NCBI GenBank assembly: GCA_030614785.1
Contig: JAUWTJ010000001.1
Location: forward strand, 1 to 64,000
Reading direction: 5' to 3'
Origin: Alphaproteobacteria bacterium
Lineage (GTDB): Bacteria > Pseudomonadota > Alphaproteobacteria > M2410
DNA: 64,000 nt
Shown: piece by piece, positions 1-9,442 of the stretch
Layout: every line of letters starts with the position of its first letter
How positions within the stretch are numbered: the first letter of the stretch is position 1
Made by a program: the position numbers and the translations under genes
The notes under the pieces: generated by a model
What the model saw: the letters and a program-made list of their open reading frames with translations, nothing else
Told to the model about the DNA's origin: nothing
The model's database searches: none

Positions 1-612
1 CGCAACATCATCAAATGTAAGACCATATTTTCGCAGAGCGAACTCCGAGACCTCAATGGCAAGCTCAGGTTCACGTGTGCCACTGACCTGGGTCACATTG
101 ACACCGGAAAGTCTGGAGACCTCTTGTTCAATCTCCTGAGCAAGTTTCAGGAAAGTGTGCTCATCCACATCACCTGTAATGGCCAGAGAAATAATGCGGT
201 TTCGAAATGCCGCCTGATGCACTTTGGGATTGTCAGCCTCAGGAGGAAACGTATTGATCGTATCAACGCGCATTTTTATTTCGTTGGCAACGCGCTGGCG
301 TTCCGAGGCATCCAGATCAATTTCGGTCCAAATTTCAAAGGTTCCGACACCTTCGCGAGCGCGCGAAATGATCCGGTCAATCCCTCTGATATCAGAGATC
401 GCCTCTTCTACCGGAATGAGGATGCGCTCCTCAATCTCCTCCGGGCCGCCGCCGCGGTAAGGAATAGTAATCTCAAAGAGGCCAGGTTCGATCACCGGAA
501 AGAGGTTCCGCTTCAACCCTGTGACACTGAAAGCCCCCAGAACCAGGATCGCGACCATCAACAGATTTGCGGCGACGTGGTTCTCGGCGAACCAGCGGAT
601 CAATTTGCTCAT
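1..612 (-). CDS. RND efflux transporter (AcrB/HAE1-like), N-terminal part; runs off the window start
   Basis: Reverse complement from ATG at 612 reads MSKLIRWFAENHVAANLLMVAILVLGAFSVTGLKRNLFPVIEPGLFEITIPYRGGGPEEIEERILIPVEEAISDIRGI, typical RND N-terminus; 4-nt ATGA overlap with the adaptor gene. Confidence 0.9.
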   Translation of the reverse strand, partial: MSKLIRWFAENHVAANLLMVAILVLGAFSVTGLKRNLFPVIEPGLFEITIPYRGGGPEEIEERILIPVEEAISDIRGIDRIISRAREGVGTFEIWTEIDLDASERQRVANEIKMRVDTINTFPPEADNPKVHQAAFRNRIISLAITGDVDEHTFLKLAQEIEQEVSRLSGVNVTQVSGTREPELAIEVSEFALRKYGLTFDDVA

Positions 613-1832
613 TGGGACACCTCACGAACCAGACTGGATTCCGATACAGATTCATCCCCGGCCACAGAAACCTCCATATTCTCTGTCGGCGTATCAAGCG
701 GCGAGGTGCAGACCCGTTCGCCCTCCATGATGTCGAGACGCACGAACGCTGTATCGCGGGTTGACTGCAACACCTCAACATCACGAAAATGAAGACGGTT
801 GTCGATACCAACAACAAGTACAGTGCCATTCTGGCGCACAGCTTCACGGGGGATACCCACGACTTGATCAAAATACCGCCCTTCAATTCGCGCTTCGACA
901 AACATGCCCACCGTCAGCGGAAGATAGTCATCCGTTTTCTCCATCGGAGCGGGATCAACGCCGGCAACCGCATAGACAACCCGGCTCTTCGCGTCGATCA
1001 TGCCTTCGGTCCGTACAATCCTTGCCGTCCAGGATCTTTCCTGACCCGCAAAAGTCGCCTGCAATTGCACAAACGGCATGTCAGCCCTGTCCGGGTTGGC
1101 GGTGAAGGGCAGGTCAAGAAGGGCAACCTGCGCATCTGTCAGCGGCAAACGTACTTCGAGTGATTGCGTGGAATAAATATCGGCGGCCTTGAGGTCGGTT
1201 GAAATAATCTGCCCGAGGTCCACATATTTGCGAACCACGCGGCCCGTGAAAGGAGCCTTCAGTTCAGTTCGCTCCAGACTCAAATGAGCCTCACTCAAGT
1301 CAGCCCTCGCTGATTTCAGGCGGGCTTCTGCCTCAAGCATTTGAGGCTTGCGCAGCACCAGATCATTGGCCTCGCCGGTTCCCAATTCGGCCCATTCTTT
1401 GGCCGCCTGCTCTGCCTCTGCCCTTTGCCGTGCAAGGTTCTGGGCAGCCTCGGCAACCCGCGCCTCGGCCTTGATTACGTCAAGCTCATAGTCCCGCGGG
1501 TTAATACGCAGAATGACGTCGCCCTCTTGAAAGAAGCCGCCGGCCACAAAACTGTCACTCACTTCGACAATCCGCCCGCTAACTTCGGACTGCAGGGATA
1601 TCGCAACCCTCGGCGCGACGGTTCCCTGGCTGGTCACAACGATCTGCCGGGTTGACGGGATCGCTTCAACCGCGCGGACGATGCGAGGTTTGATCTCCTT
1701 TTCAGCATCCTCAATCTTGGGCTTCATGACTGTTAAAAGCGAAATTACCCCCCCGCCAATCATTACCACCGCCAGGAAAGGCACGAGGCGCAGGAGCCAA
1801 TTTTTTAGAACGGGGGAGAAGGAAGGCATCAT
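609..1832 (-). CDS. RND efflux periplasmic adaptor (HlyD/MFP family)
   Basis: ORF 609..2048; likely start MMPSFSPVLKNW at 1832; TM helix, VEAIPSTRQIVVTSQGTVAPRVAISLQSEVSGRI and LKAPFTGRVVRKYVDLGQ motifs; next to RND and outer-membrane factor genes. Confidence 0.88.
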   Translation of the reverse strand: MMPSFSPVLKNWLLRLVPFLAVVMIGGGVISLLTVMKPKIEDAEKEIKPRIVRAVEAIPSTRQIVVTSQGTVAPRVAISLQSEVSGRIVEVSDSFVAGGFFQEGDVILRINPRDYELDVIKAEARVAEAAQNLARQRAEAEQAAKEWAELGTGEANDLVLRKPQMLEAEARLKSARADLSEAHLSLERTELKAPFTGRVVRKYVDLGQIISTDLKAADIYSTQSLEVRLPLTDAQVALLDLPFTANPDRADMPFVQLQATFAGQERSWTARIVRTEGMIDAKSRVVYAVAGVDPAPMEKTDDYLPLTVGMFVEARIEGRYFDQVVGIPREAVRQNGTVLVVGIDNRLHFRDVEVLQSTRDTAFVRLDIMEGERVCTSPLDTPTENMEVSVAGDESVSESSLVREVSQ

Positions 1833-1839
1833 CTGTATC

Positions 1840-3363
1840 CTAATCAACGTGTGAAACAATTTGCTGAAGATCTGCTTCAACATGCTGGGGGGGCGCTGGT
1901 TCTTCAACATTCGGGATCCCGCCGCCAAGGGCGAGGTAAAGAGTAACGCGGTTGGACAGCTGTTGGCGTCTGACCTCGAGATAGGAACTGCGCGCATTGA
2001 GGCTGCGTCTTTGAGCCTCAAGCAATTCGAAAATACCGGTGAGGCCACGGCTATAAAGATCAGAGGCGAGTTTTTCGGCTTCTACCGCCTCATGGGCAGC
2101 TTCGCCCATACTCGTTACCCTGACCGCAAGGGCCTCTTCCGCAAAAAGCGTCGTCTCAACCTCCCGGAAAGCGATAAGCAGTGACTGGGCATAACGCGCC
2201 AACGCCTGATCGCCTCGAGCATCCGCAGCAGCGCCCTGCGCCCTGAGCGCCCCACCCTGGAAGAGTGGCTGAATAACACCTCCCGCCAGCGACCATATGA
2301 GGTTGGATGGATTTTCCAGGTCTTTAAGCTCTCCATCCTGATAACCGCCTGATGCACTGATGCGAAGCGACGGAAGAAGGTCCCTGAGTGCGGCGCTATG
2401 ACGAAGTTCTGCCGCCACAGCCTGAGCTTCAACCGCCGCCAGGTCCGGCCGCCGGGCCAGCAATTCTGTCGGCAGCGCATCAGTCGTCCTGGGTGTCAGG
2501 ATCGGCAGCTTGCCGTCACCCGAAAGAGACCCTTCAGGATAACGGCCCAGCAATACCTCAAGCGCTGTGCTTGCACGGCGAACCTGTTCAGCGCGCGCAG
2601 CCGAAAGCGCTCTCGCCGAAGCAGCGTTGCTTGCCGCAAGTCGCACATCAAGACCCTTGCGCAGACCCTGTTCATAGCGACTGCGCACCATCCGGGCGGC
2701 ACGAGTAAAACTTTCCTCTGTCTCTCTGGCAAGCTTGTGCTGGTTCTCTGCCTCAACAAGCGCAAACCACGACTGAACCACACCGCCCGCCAGTGACAAT
2801 TGGGCGTAGCGAAAATTGGACCTCTGTGCTTCATATTCGAGGGCGGCGGCCCGTCGTTCATTGTTCAGTTTACCCCACAGATCCAGCTCCCAGGAAAGCG
2901 AGAGATCTGTGCTGAAGGCATTGCTCTGTACTTCCCTTACGCGCGACCGCCCTGCAGAGCCTCCCGCACTGAGAGCCGGGAGCATGGGCGCAATTTGTAG
3001 CCGGGCGATGGCCTGGGCCTCTTCAACCCTGGCAGCAGTCACTTGAAGGTCGCGATTGTTGTGAAGGGCCTCCACCACAAGAGTTTCCAGCCCGGGCGAC
3101 TGAAAGTCGAGCACCCAATCATCAAGCCTAACCGTCTCGCGTTCCGAGGCGCCCTCAAGAGAGGCCCAGGTTTCAGGCATATCAATGCCGTGACCCTGAC
3201 TTATTTCAGAAGCGTTAACACAGGCTGCAAGGCCAAGCGCAGCCGCGACAGCAAGTGCCAGTCGCAGTCGCAGTCGCAGTCGCAGTCGTGCGGTTCCTGC
3301 GCCAGCACGCCTCCCAATCTTTGTCTCACAGGTCTTCACTTCAACACTCCCGGGCCAGGGCAA
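1840..3363 (-). CDS. Outer membrane efflux lipoprotein (NodT/OprM-type TolC family)
   Basis: 507-aa ORF; lipobox LGLAAC; DWVLDFQSPGLETLVVEALHNNRDLQVTAARVEEAQA and LPTELLARRPDLAAVEAQ motifs. Start uncertain (ATG 3363 or a downstream GTG). Confidence 0.88.
   Translation of the reverse strand: MPWPGSVEVKTCETKIGRRAGAGTARLRLRLRLRLALAVAAALGLAACVNASEISQGHGIDMPETWASLEGASERETVRLDDWVLDFQSPGLETLVVEALHNNRDLQVTAARVEEAQAIARLQIAPMLPALSAGGSAGRSRVREVQSNAFSTDLSLSWELDLWGKLNNERRAAALEYEAQRSNFRYAQLSLAGGVVQSWFALVEAENQHKLARETEESFTRAARMVRSRYEQGLRKGLDVRLAASNAASARALSAARAEQVRRASTALEVLLGRYPEGSLSGDGKLPILTPRTTDALPTELLARRPDLAAVEAQAVAAELRHSAALRDLLPSLRISASGGYQDGELKDLENPSNLIWSLAGGVIQPLFQGGALRAQGAAADARGDQALARYAQSLLIAFREVETTLFAEEALAVRVTSMGEAAHEAVEAEKLASDLYSRGLTGIFELLEAQRRSLNARSSYLEVRRQQLSNRVTLYLALGGGIPNVEEPAPPQHVEADLQQIVSHVD
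3259..3288. repeat. Hexanucleotide tandem repeat (CAGTCG)x5 in the signal-peptide region of the efflux lipoprotein
   Basis: Five perfect cagtcg copies; encode (Arg-Leu)5 on the minus strand. Confidence 0.97.
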
Positions 3364-3383
3364 TGGGCAGACAACCCGCCTTT

Positions 3384-3405
3384 GTCACCTACCATATAAG
3401 GTAAC
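3384..3405. promoter_or_regulatory. Imperfect palindrome upstream of the RND operon, candidate operator
   Basis: GTCACCT-N8-AGGTAAC (6/7 symmetric) just upstream of the efflux operon. Confidence 0.4.
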
Positions 3406-3598
3406 CGTCACAGTCTTTATGCAAACGGGTTATCACTATGTAGCATATTTCTCAAAAACGCAGATTTCCGCCCTGAACAATCGTATGGCGGGTATTTTGA
3501 ATTCAACGCGGACAATCATTATTAATTAAGGAACCCCGGCTAGGATCAGCCACGAAGAGACGATTTTCCCTTCGAAACAGAAAAGTTTGAGCTCGCCT

Positions 3599-4552
3599 AT
3601 GTCTGCCGCTGAGTCCCAGAAACAATCGCAAGGCCAGCCCCTTGATGCAAATACGCACTTTGTATTTGAAAACAAGGTGTTCCAGGTTGAAGGCTGTTTT
3701 TTCTCGCTGACGGAAGGATCCCGCGAGGTCATCCTGAATATTCCGATGGGCGACATTACCGGTTCGATAAAATTGGCGTCCCTTTGCGCAGAATTCGGAA
3801 TTGAAAAAGGGTCCAGCGACGACACCCTTCTGAACCTCGTCAAACGCGGCATTCCCTATGTCCGCCAGATCAGACCGAATGATGTCATCCCGTCGGAGGT
3901 TCTTGACGGCAGCGCCTCCTGGCAAATCGACAATCGGCACGCGACTTTGGCGATGAGCCGCCTTTCCATGCGCCTTGTGAACTGGCTTACGGGATCGGAC
4001 GTGGACACCATGGATGCTGCAGCCGTTTTGTCCATCGTCGAAGACAAGGAAATGGCAAACAGGGTCAATCAGGGGCTCGAGAAAGCTGCAAGCATCATCA
4101 AGAAAAGAAAAGAAGAAGTCATCGTCCGCTTTGAGAATCTGGCCAAGGAGCTAGCCTATATCGAAGCGCTGAGAGATTACTACGCGACCATCTATAAACT
4201 CTTCGGACGTCTCAAGAAGTTTCAAAGTATCTATAGCGACGATGCCAATCTCGTTCAGGAAATCGAACGCATGCGGCAACTCATGAAGCCACCAATTGCC
4301 GATATCAGAGCCACATTCGAAAATATCGACCTTCAGACCATGGAAGTTCTACCGCTCATCAAATCCTATGAGGCCAAAATCTCCCTTATCCGGACAACAC
4401 GCGACAACTTGCATCTTGAGACTACGATCTGGGAGGATTTGATGAATATCTGGGAGGGTGTCCCGGATTACCGCTCTGATGAGGCGAAAATCGCTCTCCA
4501 GAACACCTACAAGTTCCTTGCGAAAAACTTTACCGTCAGTCACAGCTGGTAG
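3599..4552 (+). CDS. Hypothetical protein, helical/coiled-coil C-terminal half
   Basis: ORF 3587..4552 (TTG start); ATG at 3599 (MSAAESQKQSQ...) preferred; charged helical segments; no family recognised. Confidence 0.7.
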   Translation: MSAAESQKQSQGQPLDANTHFVFENKVFQVEGCFFSLTEGSREVILNIPMGDITGSIKLASLCAEFGIEKGSSDDTLLNLVKRGIPYVRQIRPNDVIPSEVLDGSASWQIDNRHATLAMSRLSMRLVNWLTGSDVDTMDAAAVLSIVEDKEMANRVNQGLEKAASIIKKRKEEVIVRFENLAKELAYIEALRDYYATIYKLFGRLKKFQSIYSDDANLVQEIERMRQLMKPPIADIRATFENIDLQTMEVLPLIKSYEAKISLIRTTRDNLHLETTIWEDLMNIWEGVPDYRSDEAKIALQNTYKFLAKNFTVSHSW

Positions 4553-4848
4553 CCTGCGACCCTGCGCCTCAGCAAATCAGCTATAATTCGGGAAATTGTG
4601 CCTTCGCGATTCCCCCGCGCAGGTCTATACTTCACATAACAAAATGAATAGTCGGTCGATCAAGTGGATTCCGCGCGATCACACGCCGGTAAAGAGACGG
4701 TTTTTCGCGCGGCTGCTACAGCCAGAAGTTTTCGGCGGCGAACCCTTCATGGCTGCACAGTTTGGCAGTCAACTCCTCTTGAACGGTCGATTTCGAAATT
4801 TGCGCATTCCTGCGCAGGATTTCCAATCGTACCGAAGGAGGTTTTGTT

Positions 4849-6870
4849 ATGTCTTTCAAAGGATCCACCCAACGTGTCATTGCTTTAGTTGGCCCTCAAT
4901 CAGCCGGTAAAACAACACTGCTTGAAGCCATACTGCAACAAACGAAAAAACTGGATGCAAATCAAAAAGGGTCATCTCGCCCTTTTGGCGATACGTCAGC
5001 TGAATCAAAATCCCGCGACATGGGGGTGGAGCTGAATCTCGCAACCACTGAATTCATGGGCGACGCCTTTACCTTCATCGACTGCCCTGGCGCTACAGAT
5101 CTGGTGCAGGACACCATTTCCGCCCTTGTCGGCGTCGATGCTGCGGTCGTGGTCACAGAAGCCGATCCCACAAAAATCACGGGTCTCTCCCCGCTTCTCA
5201 AACACCTTGAACATCGGGGCATTCCCCATCTCATATTCGTCAACAAGATTGACCGTTCCGTCCTTTCTATTTCCGAGCTTGCAGATGCCCTCAATGCAGT
5301 GACTGGCGAGCAGGTCCTCCTGCGACAAATACCAATTTCCGAAGGCGAAAAAATCACCGGTTACGTCGATTTGGCAAGTGAGCGGGCCTATGTCTACAAG
5401 GATAATTCACCATCCGAAGTCATTGCGGTTCCCGGATCTGCGCAGGATGCGTTCAGCAAAGCGCGATATTCAATGCTTGAATCCATGGCAGATTTTGACG
5501 AACACCTCATGGAAGAACTTCTGGACGATATTACTCCGCCAAAGGAGGAAATTTTTCAAGACCTCACATCTGATCTCAGGCAAGATCTCATTATCCCTGT
5601 TTTCCTGGGCTCCGCATTGAAGCAAAACGGCGTCTTCCGCCTTCTGAAGGCGATCCGTCACGAAGCGCCGGACATAACCGCTCTGTCCGAACGACTAAAA
5701 CTGGATATGTCGCAAACATCTCCGGTGGCTCCTGTGTTGAAAACTATCCATTCATCGCACGGCGGCAAGGTATCCTTTGTCCGCATCCTGCGCGGTGAAA
5801 TTCGGGAAGGTGACACTCTGAACGACGAGCGGGTTGCCGGAATTCAACGCGTGCATGGCGACAGCGTTGAGAAAGTCTCCGTGGCACGGACGGGTGATTT
5901 TGTCGGCCTTGCCAAACTGGAAACGATAACCACAGGCGCAATCCTTACGGACGCCAAAACGACCGTCGACCTTGAGCATGAACAACCCTTGAGCCCCGTC
6001 TACTCTCTGGCTCTCCAGATCGACAATCGCAATAATGAGGTCAAGCTCGCGACCAGCCTGGCAAAACTCTGCGACGAAGACCCGTCTTTAATCTATGAGC
6101 AGGTCTCCGACACTCACGAAACCGTTCTGCGCGGGCAAGGGGAAATCCACCTTCAAATCGCTTGCGAAAAACTTCAATCCAAATTTGGGCTTGAGGTCAC
6201 AACGCAGACACCTCGCGTGCCTTACAAGGAAACCATCCGTTCCGGTACGACCCACCATAGTCGTTACAAAAAACAGTCCGGTGGTCACGGCCAGTTTGGT
6301 GATGTTGTGATCGAAATCAACCCACGCGGCACCGGAGATGGCTTTGCCTTCGACAGTCGCATCACCGGCGGTGCCGTTCCAAAACAATATATCTCGAGCG
6401 TCGAGGCAGGCATCAAGGAATATATGGCAAAGGGCCCGCTGGGATTTCCGGTCGTCGATGTTGGTGTTGTCCTGACCGACGGGTCCTATCATGCAGTCGA
6501 CAGTTCTGATATGGCCTTCAAAACCGCAGGGCGGCTCGCCATGAGTGAAGCCATGCCGGGTTGCCAGCCGGTTCTTCTGGAGCCTGTCATGGAGGTTCAC
6601 GTCTATGTACCGTCGGAATATACGCCGAGGGTCAACAGCCTGATCAGCGGGCGACGCGGACAGATCCTTGGTTTCGACGGCCGCAAGGGATGGCAGGGAT
6701 GGGATGACGTATACGCCTATCTTCCCGAGTCAGAACTTCAAAACATGATCATTGAATTGAGATCAATGACCCAAGGGGTCGGAACGTTCAAGGCCAGTTT
6801 CGATCATTTAAACCAACTTACCGGTCGCCTTGCCGATGAAGTTATGACACAAAGGCAGGCCGCAGAATAA
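4849..6870 (+). CDS. Elongation factor G-like translational GTPase (paralog type)
   Basis: 673 aa; G1 GPQSAGKTT, DCPG, NKID, C-terminal EF-G domains (YKETI, GGHGQFGDV, EPVMEVHVYVPSEY); strong SD gaaggagg before ATG. Confidence 0.9.
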   Translation: MSFKGSTQRVIALVGPQSAGKTTLLEAILQQTKKLDANQKGSSRPFGDTSAESKSRDMGVELNLATTEFMGDAFTFIDCPGATDLVQDTISALVGVDAAVVVTEADPTKITGLSPLLKHLEHRGIPHLIFVNKIDRSVLSISELADALNAVTGEQVLLRQIPISEGEKITGYVDLASERAYVYKDNSPSEVIAVPGSAQDAFSKARYSMLESMADFDEHLMEELLDDITPPKEEIFQDLTSDLRQDLIIPVFLGSALKQNGVFRLLKAIRHEAPDITALSERLKLDMSQTSPVAPVLKTIHSSHGGKVSFVRILRGEIREGDTLNDERVAGIQRVHGDSVEKVSVARTGDFVGLAKLETITTGAILTDAKTTVDLEHEQPLSPVYSLALQIDNRNNEVKLATSLAKLCDEDPSLIYEQVSDTHETVLRGQGEIHLQIACEKLQSKFGLEVTTQTPRVPYKETIRSGTTHHSRYKKQSGGHGQFGDVVIEINPRGTGDGFAFDSRITGGAVPKQYISSVEAGIKEYMAKGPLGFPVVDVGVVLTDGSYHAVDSSDMAFKTAGRLAMSEAMPGCQPVLLEPVMEVHVYVPSEYTPRVNSLISGRRGQILGFDGRKGWQGWDDVYAYLPESELQNMIIELRSMTQGVGTFKASFDHLNQLTGRLADEVMTQRQAAE

Positions 6871-6917
6871 GCTCGGACGTATTTGATAGAATAACAAAAG
6901 TTGAGGACTTCGCCCGA

Positions 6918-7706
6918 ATGAATAGTTCCGTGCCTGCGCACAACTCCGCGCGTGATGTTGGTCTCTTCGTCACGTGCACGGTCGATCTGTTCCGCCCGTC
7001 TGCCGGATTTGCCGCGATCAAGCTCCTGGAAGATGCCGGATGCAAGGTCTCTGTTCCGCCGTCCCAGACCTGTTGCGGTCAGCCTGCCTATAATTCAGGT
7101 GATACGAAAGATGCAAAGAGCATCGCCCGGGCGGTCATCGAGGCTTTCGAGGCTTTCGACTATGTGGTCGCGCCGAGCGGATCGTGTGCCGGGATGCTGC
7201 GCCTCCATTATCCGGCCCTCTTCAAGGGCGATCCGGCGTGGGCAGAGCGGGCCGAAAAGCTTGGCCAAAAGAGCTTTGAACTGACCTCGTTTCTCACCGA
7301 TATTTGCGGCGTGACGTCAGTTAATGTCACACTTGAGGCCAGTGTGACCTACCATGACAGCTGCTCGTCCTACCGCGAAATGAACGTCAAATCCCAGCCG
7401 CGCAAATTGCTCGAAACCGTCTCGGGACTGACGCTCACAGAGCTGGAAGATCAGGAAAGCTGTTGCGGTTTCGGCGGGCTTTTTTCGGTCAAATATGACG
7501 ACATTTCCGCCCGCATTGTCGGCCGAAAGACCGATGACGTAAAGGCGACCGGCGCATCCTTGCTGGTTGGCGGTGACATGGGCTGCCTGATGAATATTGC
7601 CGGCCGCCTGAAGCGCGAAGGCCAGAATGTAGAAGTGCGCCACGTCGCAGAAGTCCTGGCAGGCATGACCGATACCGCCCCGATCGGTGGCTCAGGGGGC
7701 GACTGA
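6918..7706 (+). CDS. (Fe-S)-binding CCG-domain protein, LutA/YkgE family
   Basis: Two CCG modules: SQTCCGQPAYNSG and ESCCGFGGLFSVK; SGSCAGMLR; DSCSSYREM. Confidence 0.88.
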   Translation: MNSSVPAHNSARDVGLFVTCTVDLFRPSAGFAAIKLLEDAGCKVSVPPSQTCCGQPAYNSGDTKDAKSIARAVIEAFEAFDYVVAPSGSCAGMLRLHYPALFKGDPAWAERAEKLGQKSFELTSFLTDICGVTSVNVTLEASVTYHDSCSSYREMNVKSQPRKLLETVSGLTLTELEDQESCCGFGGLFSVKYDDISARIVGRKTDDVKATGASLLVGGDMGCLMNIAGRLKREGQNVEVRHVAEVLAGMTDTAPIGGSGGD

Positions 7707-8030
7707 CGCCGGACCATAGGCGCGCTCGACTTTCGCCACTCGCAAGCGATAGTCGTTGTACCAGGACTGGCGGCCCGTGCGGCGCGCCTCGACATGCTCG
7801 CCATGGTCTCTCCAGGCGGCGATAGCCGCCTCGTCTCGCCAGTAGGACACCGTGATGCCGTCCGCACCAGCGCCGAGGGTCTCAACTCCCAGGTAGCCAT
7901 CGACCTTACTTGCAAGCTCCAGCATCCGCGCGGCGGTAGCGCTGTATCCATCAGGATCCTTGTCGGTCCTTACCGAAGAAAAAATAACGGCGTAGTAGGG
8001 CGGCTCGAAAAGGTCGGCGAGAAAAGTCAC
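7692..8030 (-). CDS. Antibiotic biosynthesis monooxygenase (ABM) family protein
   Basis: MTFLADLFEPPYYAVIFSSVRT...YLGVETLGAGADGITVSYWRDEAAIAAWRDHGEH, typical ABM fold. Confidence 0.85.
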   Translation of the reverse strand: MTFLADLFEPPYYAVIFSSVRTDKDPDGYSATAARMLELASKVDGYLGVETLGAGADGITVSYWRDEAAIAAWRDHGEHVEARRTGRQSWYNDYRLRVAKVERAYGPASVAP

Positions 8031-8126
8031 AACAAAAACCTTTGCTTAAGGGTGGTTAATGCGGGATATACTCACTCATACATTCATTGACGCCCCGCGC
8101 AAAGCCAAGCCAACCGAAGCCCAGAC

Positions 8127-9125
8127 ATGCCACAAACCGAACAGCCAGCCAGCGCGTTGCCTACCGAAGATGACGTCATTGACGCAGCGAGGCAAATCTC
8201 GGGCGTTGCTGTCAAAACGCCCACTCTGGAATTCCCGGTCCTGAACGAGCGCATCGGGGCCCGGATCCTGCTGAAACCCGAAATTTTTCAGATCACAGGG
8301 TCTTTCAAATTCAGGGGCGCCTGGAATTGCCTGTCCCGGCTGTCCGAGGCACAGCGTGCAAAAGGGGTCGTGGCATTTTCCTCCGGCAACCACGCTCAGG
8401 GCATCGCCGCAGCGGCAAAACGGCTGGGTATCCCTGCAACCATTGTCATGCCGCAGGACGCCCCACAGATCAAAATCAACCGAACACAATCTCTGGGTGC
8501 CGAGATTATTTTCTACGACCGCTATGCCGAAAGCCGTGAGGAAATCAGCAAAAACTTCGCGGATAAACACGGCGCAGTCCTGATCCCGTCCTACGACGAC
8601 CCGCATATTATTGCCGGTCAGGGCACTGCGGCCCTTGAGCTGTTCGAGGATGCTGCCCGTGCAGGTATTGAGGTCGGGACATTGCTTGCCCCCTGTGGAG
8701 GAGGAGGCCTTGCCGCCGGCTCAGCCCTTGCCCGTGATGCAAAATCCCCGCAAACTGGCCTTTTTACTGTCGAACCCGAAGGATATGACGACCACGCCCG
8801 CTCCTTCGCCAGCGGCACGAGAGAAACCGCAGATACAACCCGAGCGTCCCTGTGCGATGCCTTGCTGGCTCCCATGCCCGGCGAAATGACCTTCGCAATC
8901 AACCAGCCGCGCGTGAAGGCAGGCCTTGTTGTCAGCGAGGAAGACGTCCTCACCGCCATGCGATTCGCTTTCACGGAGCTCAAACTGGTAATCGAACCCG
9001 GCGGCTGCGTGGCCCTGGCCGCTCTTCTGGCCAAAAAGGTGACTGTGCAAGGGGGCGTGGCTGCAGTAATTCTGAGTGGCGGCAACGTCGAAATCTCAAC
9101 ATTCAGCAGAGCTTTGACCGGCTAG
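8127..9125 (+). CDS. Threonine/serine dehydratase, PLP-dependent
   Basis: ITGSFKFRGAWNCLSRL (PLP Lys motif), SSGNHAQGIAAAAKRLG, APCGGGGLAAGSAL. Confidence 0.9.
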   Translation: MPQTEQPASALPTEDDVIDAARQISGVAVKTPTLEFPVLNERIGARILLKPEIFQITGSFKFRGAWNCLSRLSEAQRAKGVVAFSSGNHAQGIAAAAKRLGIPATIVMPQDAPQIKINRTQSLGAEIIFYDRYAESREEISKNFADKHGAVLIPSYDDPHIIAGQGTAALELFEDAARAGIEVGTLLAPCGGGGLAAGSALARDAKSPQTGLFTVEPEGYDDHARSFASGTRETADTTRASLCDALLAPMPGEMTFAINQPRVKAGLVVSEEDVLTAMRFAFTELKLVIEPGGCVALAALLAKKVTVQGGVAAVILSGGNVEISTFSRALTG

Positions 9126-9272
9126 CCGACCGCGCGGCCGGACAGTGAAGCCGATTCAGACGAGCCGATACCTGTGACCTGAACGCCGTTCAGATTCATA
9201 ACCGTCATCCTGCATCATCTGATTTCGACTTCATTTCCGGCTATTTGGCAACATCTGGAAAGCAATTGTGCC

Positions 9273-9286
9273 TTTTCAGCAACGCC
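9273..9286 (+). promoter_or_regulatory. Conserved element TTTTCAGCAACGCC upstream of TonB-dependent receptor 1
   Basis: TTTCAGCAACGCC recurs upstream of all three tandem receptors, 155-156 nt before each ATG. Confidence 0.6.
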
Positions 9287-9442
9287 TGCCATAGCTTTCT
9301 GCTGTCTTTGATTAGAAGACTTCAACTTTCCGTGAGAACCATGTTACTTTTGCGGCGGTGCCGTGCGACTTCATGAGGGATACGCAGGGCAGCAAGTCAG
9401 GTTTTTAAAGCCATTTGGACTGAAATCTTAGGGGAGACAGAT

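Noticed and set aside
473-901. Minus-strand 142-aa ORF overlapping the RND and adaptor genes
   Set aside because: Out-of-frame shadow ORF; both real coding frames overlap it and show clear family motifs.
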